The notes: generated by a model not told the origin, from the letters alone. A DNA stretch of 64,000 bases from Halomonas salipaludis (GCF_002286975.1 NZ_NSKB01000004.1:248001-312000), one strand, 5' to 3'; positions 53,893-63,030 are shown, counted from the stretch's first letter. Numbers and translations are program-made.

Positions 53893-55364
53893 CAGGTTTC
53901 TCCCAGGCCCTTGCGTTTGGCGCGCACCCCGGCGATCACCACACCTACCGCCAAAACGCCGATGACGATGACGATGGGGTCTGCCAACCAAGACCAGCCG
54001 TAGCGCGAGGCAGAGATGGTCAGATAGCGCTCGATGCTCGGCGCCAGCACGAAGCCGATCAGCACTGGCGCCCGCGGCCAGTCATAGGACTTGAGCAGCC
54101 AGCCGAACAGGCCGATGACGATGAAGGCAACCAGGTCGCCCCACTGGTTGGTGTTCTGGTAGGCGCCGACCAGCATCACGATCAGCAGGAAGGGCGCGAA
54201 CTTGGCGGCCGGGATGGTGCTCAAGCGAGCGATGGGCCGCGACAGCAGGAAGCAGGCGAAGGCACCCACGACATTGGCCAGCGCCAGGGTCCAGACGATG
54301 GTCAGGGTAATCGACAGGTCCGAAGTGAGCATCGACGGGCCCGGCTGGATACCCAGCAGGATCAGGCCACCGAGCAGCACCGCGGTGGTTCCGCTACCGG
54401 GAATGCCGAACAGCATGGTGGGGATCAGCGCACCGCCCTCCTTGGCGTTGTTGGAACTCTCGGGTGCGATGACCCCGCGCACATCGCCCTTGCCGAAGCC
54501 GCTCTTGTCCTTGGCGCTCTGCACCGCCTGGCCATAGGAGAGCCAGTCGACCACCGAACCACCGAGCCCGGGAATCGCACCGACCGCTACCCCCAGCGCC
54601 GCAGAGCGCAGCACCAGCCAGCGGTTGCGGAAGGTGTCGCGCACCCCGTCCTTCCAACCGCTGGAGACCTCCTTGACCTTGGAGACAGCGCGGTTGTCGG
54701 CCAGCAGATCGATGATCTCCGGCACCGCAAACAGGCCCATGGCCAGTATCGCCAGCGGTATGCCGTCCATCAGATAGACGCTGTCGCCGACGAAGCGGAA
54801 GGTCACCGTCGAGGGTGCCGAGCCGAGCATGGCGATCATGATGCCGATCAGGGTGGCGAGGATGCCGCGGAACGGATACTTGCCGGCCAGCAGGCCAACC
54901 ACGCATAGCCCCAGCACAGTGAGCATGAACAGATGCGGCGACTGGAAAGCCAGTACCAGCGGCCGGGCCACGGGCAAGATGGCGAACAGCACCAAAGCGC
55001 CGATCAGGCCACCGACCAGCGAGGCGCTGAAGGCTGCGCTCAGGGCACGGCCGGCCTTGCCTTGCTGGGCCATCGGATAGCCATCGAGGATGGTCGCCTG
55101 GGACCCCGCCGAACCGGGCACCCCGATCAGGATGCTGGGAAAGGTATCGGCGGTAGCAATCACTGCCGCCATGCCGATCAGCATCGCCGTGGCGGCATGC
55201 GGATCCATGCCATAGATGAACGGCAACAACAGAGACATGCCCACGACGCCCCCCAGTCCGGGGAGAATGCCCACCACCAACCCGACGCTGATGCCCAATA
55301 GCATGAACACCAGACGGGAGGGATCGAGGACCAGCGCCAGGGCATCAAACGCAGCGGCTAACAC
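53892..55364 (-). CDS. tctA: Tripartite tricarboxylate transporter large membrane subunit (TctA-like)
   Basis: The 490-residue inner-membrane transporter has about 12 segments and the two TctA repeats: GLVVGILPGLGGVVGMSLLLPF and VGAIPGLGGSVVDWLSYG, both with the P-G-L-G-G motif. Also conserved are TADTFPSILIGVPGSAGSQAT split after GVPGS, and IPTMLFGIPGSGTTAVLLGG. The start is a GTG at 55364 with AGGAG about nine bases upstream. It is preceded by two strong hairpins after tctC and followed directly by tctB. Confidence 0.93.
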   Translation of the reverse strand: MLAAAFDALALVLDPSRLVFMLLGISVGLVVGILPGLGGVVGMSLLLPFIYGMDPHAATAMLIGMAAVIATADTFPSILIGVPGSAGSQATILDGYPMAQQGKAGRALSAAFSASLVGGLIGALVLFAILPVARPLVLAFQSPHLFMLTVLGLCVVGLLAGKYPFRGILATLIGIMIAMLGSAPSTVTFRFVGDSVYLMDGIPLAILAMGLFAVPEIIDLLADNRAVSKVKEVSSGWKDGVRDTFRNRWLVLRSAALGVAVGAIPGLGGSVVDWLSYGQAVQSAKDKSGFGKGDVRGVIAPESSNNAKEGGALIPTMLFGIPGSGTTAVLLGGLILLGIQPGPSMLTSDLSITLTIVWTLALANVVGAFACFLLSRPIARLSTIPAAKFAPFLLIVMLVGAYQNTNQWGDLVAFIVIGLFGWLLKSYDWPRAPVLIGFVLAPSIERYLTISASRYGWSWLADPIVIVIGVLAVGVVIAGVRAKRKGLGET

Positions 55365-55397
55365 GGCGTCGAGCTCCTATCTGCGAGTAAGGGGCTG

Positions 55398-55465
55398 GGC
55401 GCTGTCGCCTAACCCCGCGACAGCGCCTGGAAAGAGACCCGGGGAAAGGCCACGCCTCCCCGGGT
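55398..55465 (-). terminator. Two hairpins between tctC and tctA
   Basis: The first stem pairs 55398-55408 (GGCGCTGTCGC) with 55417-55427 over 11 bp; the second pairs 55437-55444 (ACCCGGGG region) with 55458-55465 over 8 bp. Neither has a strong U-tract. They probably act as partial terminators or mRNA stabilisers that keep binding-protein output above that of the membrane subunits. Confidence 0.55.
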
Positions 55466-55480
55466 GGCAACGGACGCCCC

Positions 55481-56584
55481 TTAGAGGTCGGCGTCGTAGC
55501 GCTCCTTGAAGGTGTCGCGCAGGTACTCGAGCGCCTCGTCGGAGATATCCAGGGTAGAACTCATGGCGGTGTAGGCGTCATCGCCCACCAGCCACTCGTA
55601 GGGACCGTTGGCCTCCTCGGAGGCGGCCATGAACTCCTCGTCCTGGCGCGCCTGGTCGAAGGCGTAGCGCAGGTCGTTGATCGAGTCCTCAGGAGCGTCG
55701 GCCTTAGCCCACAACATCTTGATGCTGCCCGCCGAGAGCACCGCACGATAGGCATCCCAGGCAAGGCCGGATGGCGCTTCGCCATGGCGCTCTTCATAGA
55801 CCTCGGCCACGGTCGGCATGTCGGGGAAGGCCGGGTCACGCACCAGCTCACCCTGGGTATCGATGACGCCCATGCTGAACAGCGGCACCGCAGTGCCCTC
55901 CTCGACCAGCGGCTCGACGTTGGAGGTGTAGGCGCTGGTGGTCTGGAAGTCGAGGTTGGTCTCGCCCTGCTCCAGCGCCAGGCGGGTCGGCCCGCGGCTC
56001 TCGTAGCCGAAGATGGCATCGTGGGGCAGGTCGAGCAGTGCGAACGCGGCCAATGCCATGGAACCGATCGCCTGGGGCGAGACCTCACCGTAGATCAGCT
56101 CGTCGACATCCCACAGGTCGAGCGGCTCCTCGACGCCCAGGTCGGCACGAGCATAGACCACACCGCCCTGGGCCATGGCGACGATCGGCTCATAGTCGCG
56201 GAAGTCGTAGCGTACGGCGTCGGAGCCGTACATGAACGGGAACACCTGGCCGGCACTCTGCAGCAGTACGGTCATGCCGTCGCTTGCCGTGCGCAGCTGG
56301 AACTCGTTGGTGCCCTGCACGCCCCCAGCCCCCGGACGGTTGATCACCTGGATGCTGGCGTCGTCGCCGAGGAAGGGGCCGAGGGTCGCGGCAACATAGC
56401 GCCCCCAGGTATCGGCACCGCCACCCGGCGCCCAGGGTGTGAGGATTTCGAGGGTCTCGCCCTCGTAGAAGCCGGTCAGCTCGGCGTGGCTATTGGCCAC
56501 TACTCCGGCACTCAGGCCGGCGGCGACCGCAAGCGTCAGCGCGCGACGGGTAAAGCGTGAGACGTGATGTCTGGCGTTATTCAT
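55481..56584 (-). CDS. tctC: Tripartite tricarboxylate transporter substrate-binding protein (TctC/Bug family)
   Basis: The 367-residue periplasmic receptor has a Sec signal (RRALTLAVAAGLSAGVVANSHA) and mature start ELTGFYEGETLEILTPWAPGGGADTWGRYVA. The P-W-A-P-G-G-G-x-D motif is the TctC/Bug hallmark that contacts the carboxylate ligand, and INRPGAGGVQGTNEF follows. The ATG at 56584 has GGGAG upstream; the frame extends to 56710 but without signal-like sequence. It is longer than typical Bug proteins (about 320 residues). It is divergent from the SDR operon. Confidence 0.9.
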   Translation of the reverse strand: MNNARHHVSRFTRRALTLAVAAGLSAGVVANSHAELTGFYEGETLEILTPWAPGGGADTWGRYVAATLGPFLGDDASIQVINRPGAGGVQGTNEFQLRTASDGMTVLLQSAGQVFPFMYGSDAVRYDFRDYEPIVAMAQGGVVYARADLGVEEPLDLWDVDELIYGEVSPQAIGSMALAAFALLDLPHDAIFGYESRGPTRLALEQGETNLDFQTTSAYTSNVEPLVEEGTAVPLFSMGVIDTQGELVRDPAFPDMPTVAEVYEERHGEAPSGLAWDAYRAVLSAGSIKMLWAKADAPEDSINDLRYAFDQARQDEEFMAASEEANGPYEWLVGDDAYTAMSSTLDISDEALEYLRDTFKERYDADL

Positions 56585-56683
56585 ATTATCAACTCCCGAG
56601 GTGGGTTTCCCGACTGGCAGAGCGCGCACATTCCCGCTGGACTTGGGCTCGCTACCACCACTTGCTGTTATTGTGTACCTGAG

Positions 56684-56781
56684 TATGCAATTGGGCTCAG
56701 TGATATGCAATAGTCAGGAAAAGCGGGGTATGCTAGCGGCAGGCCTCTGGCACGCTGTATTAAAGTGTAGACATTTGCATA
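56684..56781. promoter_or_regulatory. Repeated ATGCAA half-sites between tctC and the SDR gene
   Basis: TATGCAAT occurs at 56684-56691 and 56704-56711 (20 bases apart), and its inverse TTGCATA at 56775-56781. They share A-T-R-C-A-A with the ATACAA arm near tcuA, so one regulator could bind both spacers. This is inference; no promoter hexamers were assigned. Confidence 0.35.
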
Positions 56782-56848
56782 CGGAAACGTCGACGTCTGT
56801 TTCCGCGACGCATAGCGCAGAAGACGTCCAACCACAGGAGCAACGTGC

Positions 56849-57631
56849 ATGGATATGGCACTCACTGACAAGGTGGCGCTGGTGACCGGTGCCAGCCAGG
56901 GAATCGGCTTCGAGACGGCCCTACTGCTCGCCACTGAAGGCGCCAGGGTGGCGCTGGTGGCGCGCCGCGAAGCCCCCCTGCTGGAGGCCGCCGAGCGCAT
57001 CACCGCGCTGACCGGCCAGCGCCCGCTGACCATCGTTGCCGACATCGCCAGCGCCAACGGCCCCGCCGGGGCAGTGGCACGCACCGTCGAGGCCTTCGGC
57101 GGCCTGGATATCCTGATCAACAACGCTGGCAGCAGCGCCTCCGGCCCCTTCCTGGAGGCCGATGATGCCCTGTGGCAGGCCGATATCGAGCTTAAGCTGA
57201 TGGGCGCAATACGCGGGATTCGTGCCGCCCTGCCGCACCTGGCAGCCTCGCCGGCGGCGGCGATCATCAACGTCACTACGGTGTCAGGCAAGGCACCACC
57301 GGCCAACACCCTACCCACCTCGGCGACCCGCGCTGCCGGTATCGCTCTGACCAAATCGCTGGCCAACGAACTCGGCGAGCAGGGTATCCGCGTCAATACC
57401 GTGTGCCTGGGCCGGGTACGCTCGGCCCAGGTCGAGCGCCGCTGGCAGCGCGAGGCGCCGGAGCTCAGTTGGGAGGACTACTCGGCGCGCCAGGGCCAGG
57501 CCATTCCGCTGGGCCGGCTGGGCGACGCCAAGGAGGTGGCCAATGCCATCGTGTTTCTGGCCTCACCGCGAGCCGGCTACGTCACCGGCGCCAGCCTCAA
57601 CGTCGATGGTGGTCGCGGCGCCACCGTCTGA
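56849..57631 (+). CDS. Short-chain dehydrogenase/reductase-like protein with altered active site
   Basis: The 260-residue Rossmann protein has the cofactor loop VTGASQGIGFETA, ADIA, the NAG-type motif LINNAGSSAS and a C-terminal FLASPRAGYVTGASLNVDGG, all SDR features. However, the usual YxxxK is replaced: after VTTVSGKAPPANTLP the sequence is TSATRAAGIALTKSLANEL, placing Thr and Arg at the Tyr and Lys positions. A conventional SDR reaction would therefore be impaired. AGGAG precedes the ATG. It heads an operon with the ThDP enzyme (62 bases on) and the MFS gene, divergent from tctC. Confidence 0.85.
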   Translation: MDMALTDKVALVTGASQGIGFETALLLATEGARVALVARREAPLLEAAERITALTGQRPLTIVADIASANGPAGAVARTVEAFGGLDILINNAGSSASGPFLEADDALWQADIELKLMGAIRGIRAALPHLAASPAAAIINVTTVSGKAPPANTLPTSATRAAGIALTKSLANELGEQGIRVNTVCLGRVRSAQVERRWQREAPELSWEDYSARQGQAIPLGRLGDAKEVANAIVFLASPRAGYVTGASLNVDGGRGATV

Positions 57632-57693
57632 CCTTCGCAATTCACTACGAGCCAACAACCAACGCCCAATAATAACCGTACAGGAGATTCGCC

Positions 57694-59334
57694 ATGCCCA
57701 GCGTTGCCCAGACCCTGATCGACGGCCTGCGCCGCGAAGGCGTCACCCATGTGTTCGGCATTCCCGGCACCCAGAACCTGGCGCTGCTCGATGTGATTCG
57801 AGAGACCCCGGAGATGCGCTTCATCCTTACCCGCCACGAGCAGGGAGCGGCTTTCATGGCCTACGGCTACGCCCGCGCCGGCCAGCGCCCGGCGGTGGTC
57901 ACCGCCACCGAGGGGCCTGGGGTGACCAACATGGCCACGCCATTCGGTGCCGCCTATCGCGGCAACGTGCCGCTGATCGGCATCAACGGCCTGCAGGAGG
58001 AGTGGCTGCGCGAGAAGGATGCCAGCCAGGAGATGGACCAGATCACCTTCTTCAAGCCGATTACCAAGTGGGCCTACTCCATCACCGGCCCCGACAAGGC
58101 CCAGGAGGCGCTGCGCAAGGCGTTTCGCACGGCACTTGCCGAGCCGCCGGGACCGGTTCACCTGGAGGCCTCCACTGCCATCTACCGCGCCGAGGTCGAG
58201 GCCGAGACACAGTCGCCGCAGCAGTACCGCGCCAGCGTGCTGCCCGAAGTGGCCGGCAGCTGCCTCGACCAGGCCGCAGCACTGCTGGCCACGGCCGAAC
58301 GCCCGGTGATCCTGGCCGGCAGCGGCGTGCTGCGCGAGCGCACCAGCGCCGAGCTGATCGCCTTCGCCGAGCGGCACAACATTCCGGTCGCGCCGCTGCA
58401 GTTCAGCCCCGATGCCTTCCCCACCTCGCATCCGCTGGCGCTTGGGCCGCTGGGGCGCAACGGCTGGAACAGCGCCAACCGGGTGGTGAAGCAAGCCGAT
58501 GTGATCGTCGCGGTGGGCGCGCGCATGGACCTGTTCTCGACCACCTTCAAGCACGGCCTGATTCGTGAGGAGGCTACCCTGATCCATCAGGCGGCCAGCG
58601 TCGACCCGATCGGCACGGTGTTTCCGGTGGACGTCGCTGCGGTGGGCAGCACGCCGAGCTTCCTGGCCGGCCTTAGCGCGCGCCTCGATGGCCAGCAGTG
58701 GAACTGGGTCGATGTGGCCGCCGAGGTGACGCGCTGGGAAGAGGAGCGCCAGGCGCTGATCGACCCCAGCGCCGAGCCGATCCAGCCACCGTTCGTCGCC
58801 GATGTGCTCAGGCGCACCCTGCCCAAAGGCGGTATCATGGTGGTCGACGCCGGCAATGCCGGCAAGCACGTACGCCAGCACTTCGTCAGCCATGCCCCGG
58901 ACACCTACATGTTCATCGACAACTGGGCGGCGGTGGGTGCCGGCTTCCCTACTGCGCTGGGCGCGGCGCTGGCCCGTCCCGATGTGCCAGTGCTGGCGGT
59001 ACAGGGTGATATGGGCTTCATGTGCAATATCGGCGAACTGGAAACCGCGGTACGCGAGAAGATCAAGCTGGTCGCGGTGGTGATCAACGACCAGGGGCTC
59101 GGCAACGAGCGCGCCTTCCAGGACGCCCACTACGACGGCCGGCACTTTGCCGTCGACTACCACAACCCCGACTTCGGCGTTCTGGCCCGCGTCTTCGGCG
59201 CCCACGGTGAACAGGTTACCCGCCCTGGCGACCTTGAAGCCGCCATGCAGCGCGCCTTCGCCGCCAACGGCCCGGCGGTGGTCGATGTGATGATCGACAA
59301 GCACCACCTGGCACCGGTGCTGTTCAAGGCCTGA
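57694..59334 (+). CDS. Thiamine diphosphate-dependent enzyme, acetolactate synthase-like
   Basis: The 546-residue enzyme has three ThDP-family domains: a PYR domain with the activating Glu49 in ILTRHEQGAAFMAYGYAR and TEGPGVTN, a central domain (about 195-340; ERPVILAGSGV), and a PP domain with GDMGFMCNIGELETAVREK and VAVVIND (about 437-465), which bind Mg and diphosphate. It should decarboxylate a 2-oxo acid, or join or cleave C-C bonds. Relatives include acetolactate synthase, sulfoacetaldehyde acetyltransferase and benzaldehyde lyase; the substrate cannot be read off. AGGAG precedes the ATG. No small regulatory subunit is adjacent, so biosynthetic acetolactate synthase is unlikely. Confidence 0.87.
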   Translation: MPSVAQTLIDGLRREGVTHVFGIPGTQNLALLDVIRETPEMRFILTRHEQGAAFMAYGYARAGQRPAVVTATEGPGVTNMATPFGAAYRGNVPLIGINGLQEEWLREKDASQEMDQITFFKPITKWAYSITGPDKAQEALRKAFRTALAEPPGPVHLEASTAIYRAEVEAETQSPQQYRASVLPEVAGSCLDQAAALLATAERPVILAGSGVLRERTSAELIAFAERHNIPVAPLQFSPDAFPTSHPLALGPLGRNGWNSANRVVKQADVIVAVGARMDLFSTTFKHGLIREEATLIHQAASVDPIGTVFPVDVAAVGSTPSFLAGLSARLDGQQWNWVDVAAEVTRWEEERQALIDPSAEPIQPPFVADVLRRTLPKGGIMVVDAGNAGKHVRQHFVSHAPDTYMFIDNWAAVGAGFPTALGAALARPDVPVLAVQGDMGFMCNIGELETAVREKIKLVAVVINDQGLGNERAFQDAHYDGRHFAVDYHNPDFGVLARVFGAHGEQVTRPGDLEAAMQRAFAANGPAVVDVMIDKHHLAPVLFKA

Positions 59335-59354
59335 GTCCCGAGACAAGGAGCATC

Positions 59355-60584
59355 ATGGACGATAGCGCGACCCGCACGACCCCCGACCGCAGCGCAATCC
59401 GCAACCTGGTGATGGTCTGCATCGGCCTGACCAGTGTCTTCGTGGCCCAGACCATGCTGCTGCTGGCGGTGCCGCTGCGGGCGCTGGAGCTGGGCGCCAG
59501 TCCGTTGCTGGTGGGGGTGATCCTCTCGGCGCCCTATCTGCTGCCGCTAGTGTTGGCGATTCCGCTGGGCGGCATCGTCACTCGGGTCGGGCCGCAGAAG
59601 GTGTTCTTCATCGGCGCCATCGGCATGATGATCGGACCGTGGATCAGCCTTGCGACACCGACCTTTGGCGGACTGGTAGCCACCCAGATCGCCATCGGCC
59701 TGGCCCATGTGGTGATGGTCATCGCCGCCCAGTCGGTGGTCGCCGGGCTGGGCCGCGGCCGTGCGCTGGAACGCTATTTCGGCTGGTACACCATGTGCTT
59801 GTCGGGCGGCCAGCTGATTGGCCCGCTGCTCGCTGGCTACATGATCGACAGCCTGTCGATGGGTTGGGTGTTTGCCACCATCGGCGCCATCCCGGCCATC
59901 AGCCTGGTGAGTTCCTGCCTGTTCGTCGGCAACGCCCGGCGCGGCCATACCACGCCCCGCTCGCTGCTCGGCTACCGTGCCCAGGCCTCACTGCTGCGCG
60001 ACAACATCGGCGTACAGATGTCGATCGCCGTCACTGTGGCAGTGCTATTTGCGCTGGGTGCGCATGCTGCCTTCCTGCCGGTCTATCTCGAGGAGCTGAC
60101 CTTCTCGGCGACGCTGATCGGCGTGCTGGTCAGCCTCAGGGCGCTGGCGGCGATGGTGATCCGCCCCGTCATGCCGCAGATCATCCAGGCTTTGGGCGGA
60201 CGCGGCAAGACAATGATCGCCTCGCTGGCGGCGGTGGCCATGGGACTGATGTGGACCGGCATGACCGGCAGCGTAGCAGCACTGGCGTTCCTGGCGATCC
60301 TGATCGGCCTGGGTTCGGGGATCTCCCAGCCGTTGTCGATGGTGATCCTCGCCGAGCACGTTCACCCCGAGCAGCGCTCCAGCGCGCTGGGCATGCGCCT
60401 GATGGGCAACCGTGGGGCTCAGGTGCTGGCACCACTGGTGCTCGGGGTAATCGCCGAGCTGGTCGGCTTCACCCTGACTTTCCTGCTGGCCGGGGCCGCC
60501 CTGCTGGCGGTGCTAGTCATCGTGGTACGCCTGCGCCCGGCCTTCGAGCACGCCGAAGCGGACAATGTCCAGCGTTGGTCCTGA
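59355..60584 (+). CDS. Major facilitator superfamily transporter
   Basis: The 409-residue inner-membrane protein has about 12 predicted segments. The MFS motif between segments 2 and 3 is loosely kept (GGIVTRVGPQKVFFIG), and a similar loop follows segment 8 (MPQIIQALGGRGKTMIA). AAGGAG precedes the ATG 20 bases after the ThDP gene, so it is the last gene of the SDR-ThDP-MFS operon. It could import the pathway substrate or export a product; the TctABC system is a second uptake route in the cluster. Confidence 0.88.
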   Translation: MDDSATRTTPDRSAIRNLVMVCIGLTSVFVAQTMLLLAVPLRALELGASPLLVGVILSAPYLLPLVLAIPLGGIVTRVGPQKVFFIGAIGMMIGPWISLATPTFGGLVATQIAIGLAHVVMVIAAQSVVAGLGRGRALERYFGWYTMCLSGGQLIGPLLAGYMIDSLSMGWVFATIGAIPAISLVSSCLFVGNARRGHTTPRSLLGYRAQASLLRDNIGVQMSIAVTVAVLFALGAHAAFLPVYLEELTFSATLIGVLVSLRALAAMVIRPVMPQIIQALGGRGKTMIASLAAVAMGLMWTGMTGSVAALAFLAILIGLGSGISQPLSMVILAEHVHPEQRSSALGMRLMGNRGAQVLAPLVLGVIAELVGFTLTFLLAGAALLAVLVIVVRLRPAFEHAEADNVQRWS

Positions 60585-60603
60585 GCGGCTTCCGCAGGTC
60601 TGA

Positions 60604-61101
60604 TCACGCCGGCACGAAGCGCAGCGCCAGGCCGTTATTGCACCAGCGCAGGCCGGTGGGATCGGGGCCGTCGTCGAAGACATGGCCCTGGTGGCCCTTG
60701 CAGCGCGCGCAGTGGTACTCGGTGCGCGGGAAGAACAGGAAGTAGTCGACCTGGGTCAGCAGATGCCCCTCGACGTGCTCGAAGAAACTCGGCCAACCGG
60801 TATTGGAGTCGTACTTCATATCGCTGGTGAACAGCAGCAGATCGCAACCCGCACAGCGATACTCGCCGTCGTCCCATTGCTTGTCCAGCGGACTCGAAAA
60901 AGCCGGCTCGGTGCCGTGATCGCGCAGGATCTCGTACTGCTCGGGGGTCAGCCGTTCGCGCCACTCGTCGTCGCTGAGCTCCAGGGTTTCAAGCCCGGGC
61001 GCCGGCTCGAGATCGAGCTTCGGGCGTCCCATCGCCACACCGGGCAGCAGCCCGGCCAGGCCGCCCACCCCCAGTAGCCCCATGAACTGACGTCGTTTCA
61101 T
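60604..61101 (-). CDS. msrB: Exported peptide-methionine (R)-S-oxide reductase
   Basis: The 165-residue protein begins MKRRQFMGLLGVGGLAGLLPG, a Tat- or Sec-type signal, so it should act in the periplasm, unlike cytosolic MsrB. The MsrB fold is clear: YRCAGCDLLLF and YHCARCKGHQGHVFDDGP carry the four zinc cysteines, SNTGWPSFFEHVEG is conserved, and the catalytic Cys lies in GLRWCNNGLALRF. It repairs oxidised methionine in envelope proteins. CGGGAG precedes the ATG. It is convergent with the MFS gene. Confidence 0.9.
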   Translation of the reverse strand: MKRRQFMGLLGVGGLAGLLPGVAMGRPKLDLEPAPGLETLELSDDEWRERLTPEQYEILRDHGTEPAFSSPLDKQWDDGEYRCAGCDLLLFTSDMKYDSNTGWPSFFEHVEGHLLTQVDYFLFFPRTEYHCARCKGHQGHVFDDGPDPTGLRWCNNGLALRFVPA

Positions 61102-61150
61102 ACGCTACTCCCGTTTGGCCCACAGGCGTTGCCAGGCCAATGCCTAACGC

Positions 61151-61183
61151 AACGAGGGGAAGCGCTTGGCGCTTCCCCTCGTT
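61151..61183 (-). terminator. Terminator hairpin after pckA
   Basis: Arms 61151-61165 (AACGAGGGGAAGCGC) and 61169-61183 pair over 15 bp around TTG. On the minus strand it lies 35 bases after the pckA stop and is followed by GCGTTAGGC, a poor U-tract, but the stem is very stable. Confidence 0.75.
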
Positions 61184-61217
61184 CAGACCCTCGGCGTAGC
61201 GAGGGGTTCAACAGCCG

Positions 61218-62804
61218 TCAGTCGAGACGCGGCCCGGCGGCGACGATGGCCGAATCGACGCCGGCGAACTTCTTGAAGTTGTCGACGAACTTGGCCACCA
61301 GGTCCTGCATCTGGCGCTGGTAGGCAGCCTGGTCGGCCCAGGTCTGGCGCGGATCGAGCAGGCTCGAGTCGACGCCGGGCACCGCTACCGGTACGGCGAG
61401 GTTGAGGCCGTCGATGCTGCGGGTCTCGGCCTCGCGCAGTACACCGGACTGGATCGCACTGATGATGGCGCGGGTGGTGGGAATCGAGAAACGCGTGCCG
61501 CCCTGGCCGTAGGCACCGCCGGTCCAGCCGGTATTGACCAGGTAGACCTGCGAGTCGTAGGCCTCGACGCGCTTGATCAGCAGGTCGGCGTACTCACGCG
61601 CCGGACGCGGGAAGAACGGCGCGCCGAAGCAGGTCGAGAAAGTCGCCTCCAGGCCTGCCGATGAGCCCATCTCGGTGGACCCCACCTTGGCGGTATAGCC
61701 CGACAGGAAGTGGTAGGCCGCCGCTTCCTTGGAGAGCACCGAGACCGGCGGCAGCACGCCGGACATGTCGCAGGTCAGGAAGATGATCGCATTGGGCTCG
61801 CCGGCACGATTCTCGGCGACGCGCTTGGCGACATGCTCCAGCGGGTAGGCGGCCCGCGAATTCTGGGTCAGGCTGTCGTCGGCATAGTTGGGCTCGCGGC
61901 GGTCGTCGAGCACCACGTTCTCGAGCACCGCGCCGAACTTGATGGCCTGCCAGATCACCGGCTCGTTCTTCTCCGAGAGGTCGATGCACTTGGCGTAGCA
62001 GCCGCCCTCCATGTTGAACACCGTGCCTTCACCCCAGCCATGTTCGTCGTCGCCGATCAGGTAGCGCCCGGGGTCGGCAGACAGCGTGGTCTTGCCGGTA
62101 CCGGAAAGGCCGAAGAACAGCGTGGTCTCGCCATCTTCACCGACGTTGGCCGAGCAGTGCATGGGCAGCACGTCGGAGTCCGGCAGCAGGAAATTCTGCA
62201 CCGAGAACATCGCCTTCTTCATCTCGCCGGCGTAGCGCATGCCGGCGATCAGCACCCGCCGGCCGGCGAAGTCGATGATCACCGTGGACTCGGAGTGGGT
62301 ACCGTCGCGGGCCGGATCGCAGACGAAGTCGGCGGCGTTGAGAATCGTCCACTCGTCCTTGCGGGCCAGGTTGTAGGCTTCCGGCCGGACGAACATGGTG
62401 CGCCCGAACAGGTTGTGCCAGGCGGTCTCGGTGACGGTGCGAATCGGCAGGTAGTGCTGGGGATCGGCACCGACGTGCAGCTCGGAGACGAAGTGATCGC
62501 GCTCGGCGAGATAGGCATCGACGCGCTGCCACAGCGCTTCGAACGCCTCGGCGTCGAACGGCCGGTTGACGCTGCCCCACTCGATCTGCCCGCGGGTGGA
62601 GGGCTCGTCGACGATGAAGCGATCGGCGGTGGAGCGCCCGGTACGCTTGCCGGTGTTCACCACCAGGGCGCCGTTGGCGGCAAGCCGCCCTTCTCCGCGC
62701 TTGACCGCTCGCTCGGCTAGCTCAGCATGGCTGAGGTTGGTGAAACAGGTCGGCGCGGCAGAGGCCTGGGGCGCGGCGGCGGGTGCGGCTTGGGTCGTGG
62801 TCAT
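61218..62804 (-). CDS. pckA: ATP-dependent phosphoenolpyruvate carboxykinase
   Basis: The 528-residue cytosolic enzyme converts oxaloacetate and ATP to PEP, CO2 and ADP for gluconeogenesis. The P-loop [15 protein letters not shown], the metal-binding [23 protein letters not shown] and the ATP-dependent-class [20 protein letters not shown] are all present. The N-terminal Ala/Pro-rich tail (about 17 residues) is longer than in E. coli. CAGGAC precedes the ATG. It sits next to hslO as in E. coli. With mqo, it channels C4 acids to PEP, which suits growth on the carboxylates handled by the tcu/tct cluster. Confidence 0.96.
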   Translation of the reverse strand: MTTTQAAPAAAPQASAAPTCFTNLSHAELAERAVKRGEGRLAANGALVVNTGKRTGRSTADRFIVDEPSTRGQIEWGSVNRPFDAEAFEALWQRVDAYLAERDHFVSELHVGADPQHYLPIRTVTETAWHNLFGRTMFVRPEAYNLARKDEWTILNAADFVCDPARDGTHSESTVIIDFAGRRVLIAGMRYAGEMKKAMFSVQNFLLPDSDVLPMHCSANVGEDGETTLFFGLSGTGKTTLSADPGRYLIGDDEHGWGEGTVFNMEGGCYAKCIDLSEKNEPVIWQAIKFGAVLENVVLDDRREPNYADDSLTQNSRAAYPLEHVAKRVAENRAGEPNAIIFLTCDMSGVLPPVSVLSKEAAAYHFLSGYTAKVGSTEMGSSAGLEATFSTCFGAPFFPRPAREYADLLIKRVEAYDSQVYLVNTGWTGGAYGQGGTRFSIPTTRAIISAIQSGVLREAETRSIDGLNLAVPVAVPGVDSSLLDPRQTWADQAAYQRQMQDLVAKFVDNFKKFAGVDSAIVAAGPRLD

Positions 62805-62957
62805 GTTGGTGTCCTGGGCCTTGCGGCCGATTCTCTCTCGTTAGCCGGGCGTCTGACGACGCACTAGTGCCTGATGACCCGCCGGTGAACGAGTGGGCTC
62901 GTCTCTGATGGTTGGCGGGTGATCGCGTCAAAGGGGCGGCCATTATGGCAAAAACAA

Positions 62958-62997
62958 TTCTTGTAGCAAACGGCGCATTTCGCGGCATTTCTTGTAG
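62958..62997 (-). promoter_or_regulatory. Direct repeats upstream of pckA
   Basis: TTCTTGTAG occurs at 62958-62966 and 62989-62997, 31 bases apart (about three helical turns), in the 226-bp spacer before pckA. An inverted element TGTAGT-TTTAC-TACTACA-like overlaps the second copy. They could be activator sites for pckA. No clear -35/-10 pair was found. Confidence 0.3.
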
Positions 62998-63030
62998 TTT
63001 TACTACTACATGAGCGCGAGTTGGTGACGC

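Noticed and set aside
57694-59334. Calling the ThDP enzyme IlvB/IlvI biosynthetic acetolactate synthase
   Set aside because: No small subunit gene is adjacent, the context is catabolic, and several other ThDP enzymes share the same visible motifs.
57577-59346. 589-codon minus-strand open frame opposite the ThDP enzyme
   Set aside because: The ThDP enzyme has all cofactor motifs, a ribosome site and operon spacing; this frame is its antisense shadow.
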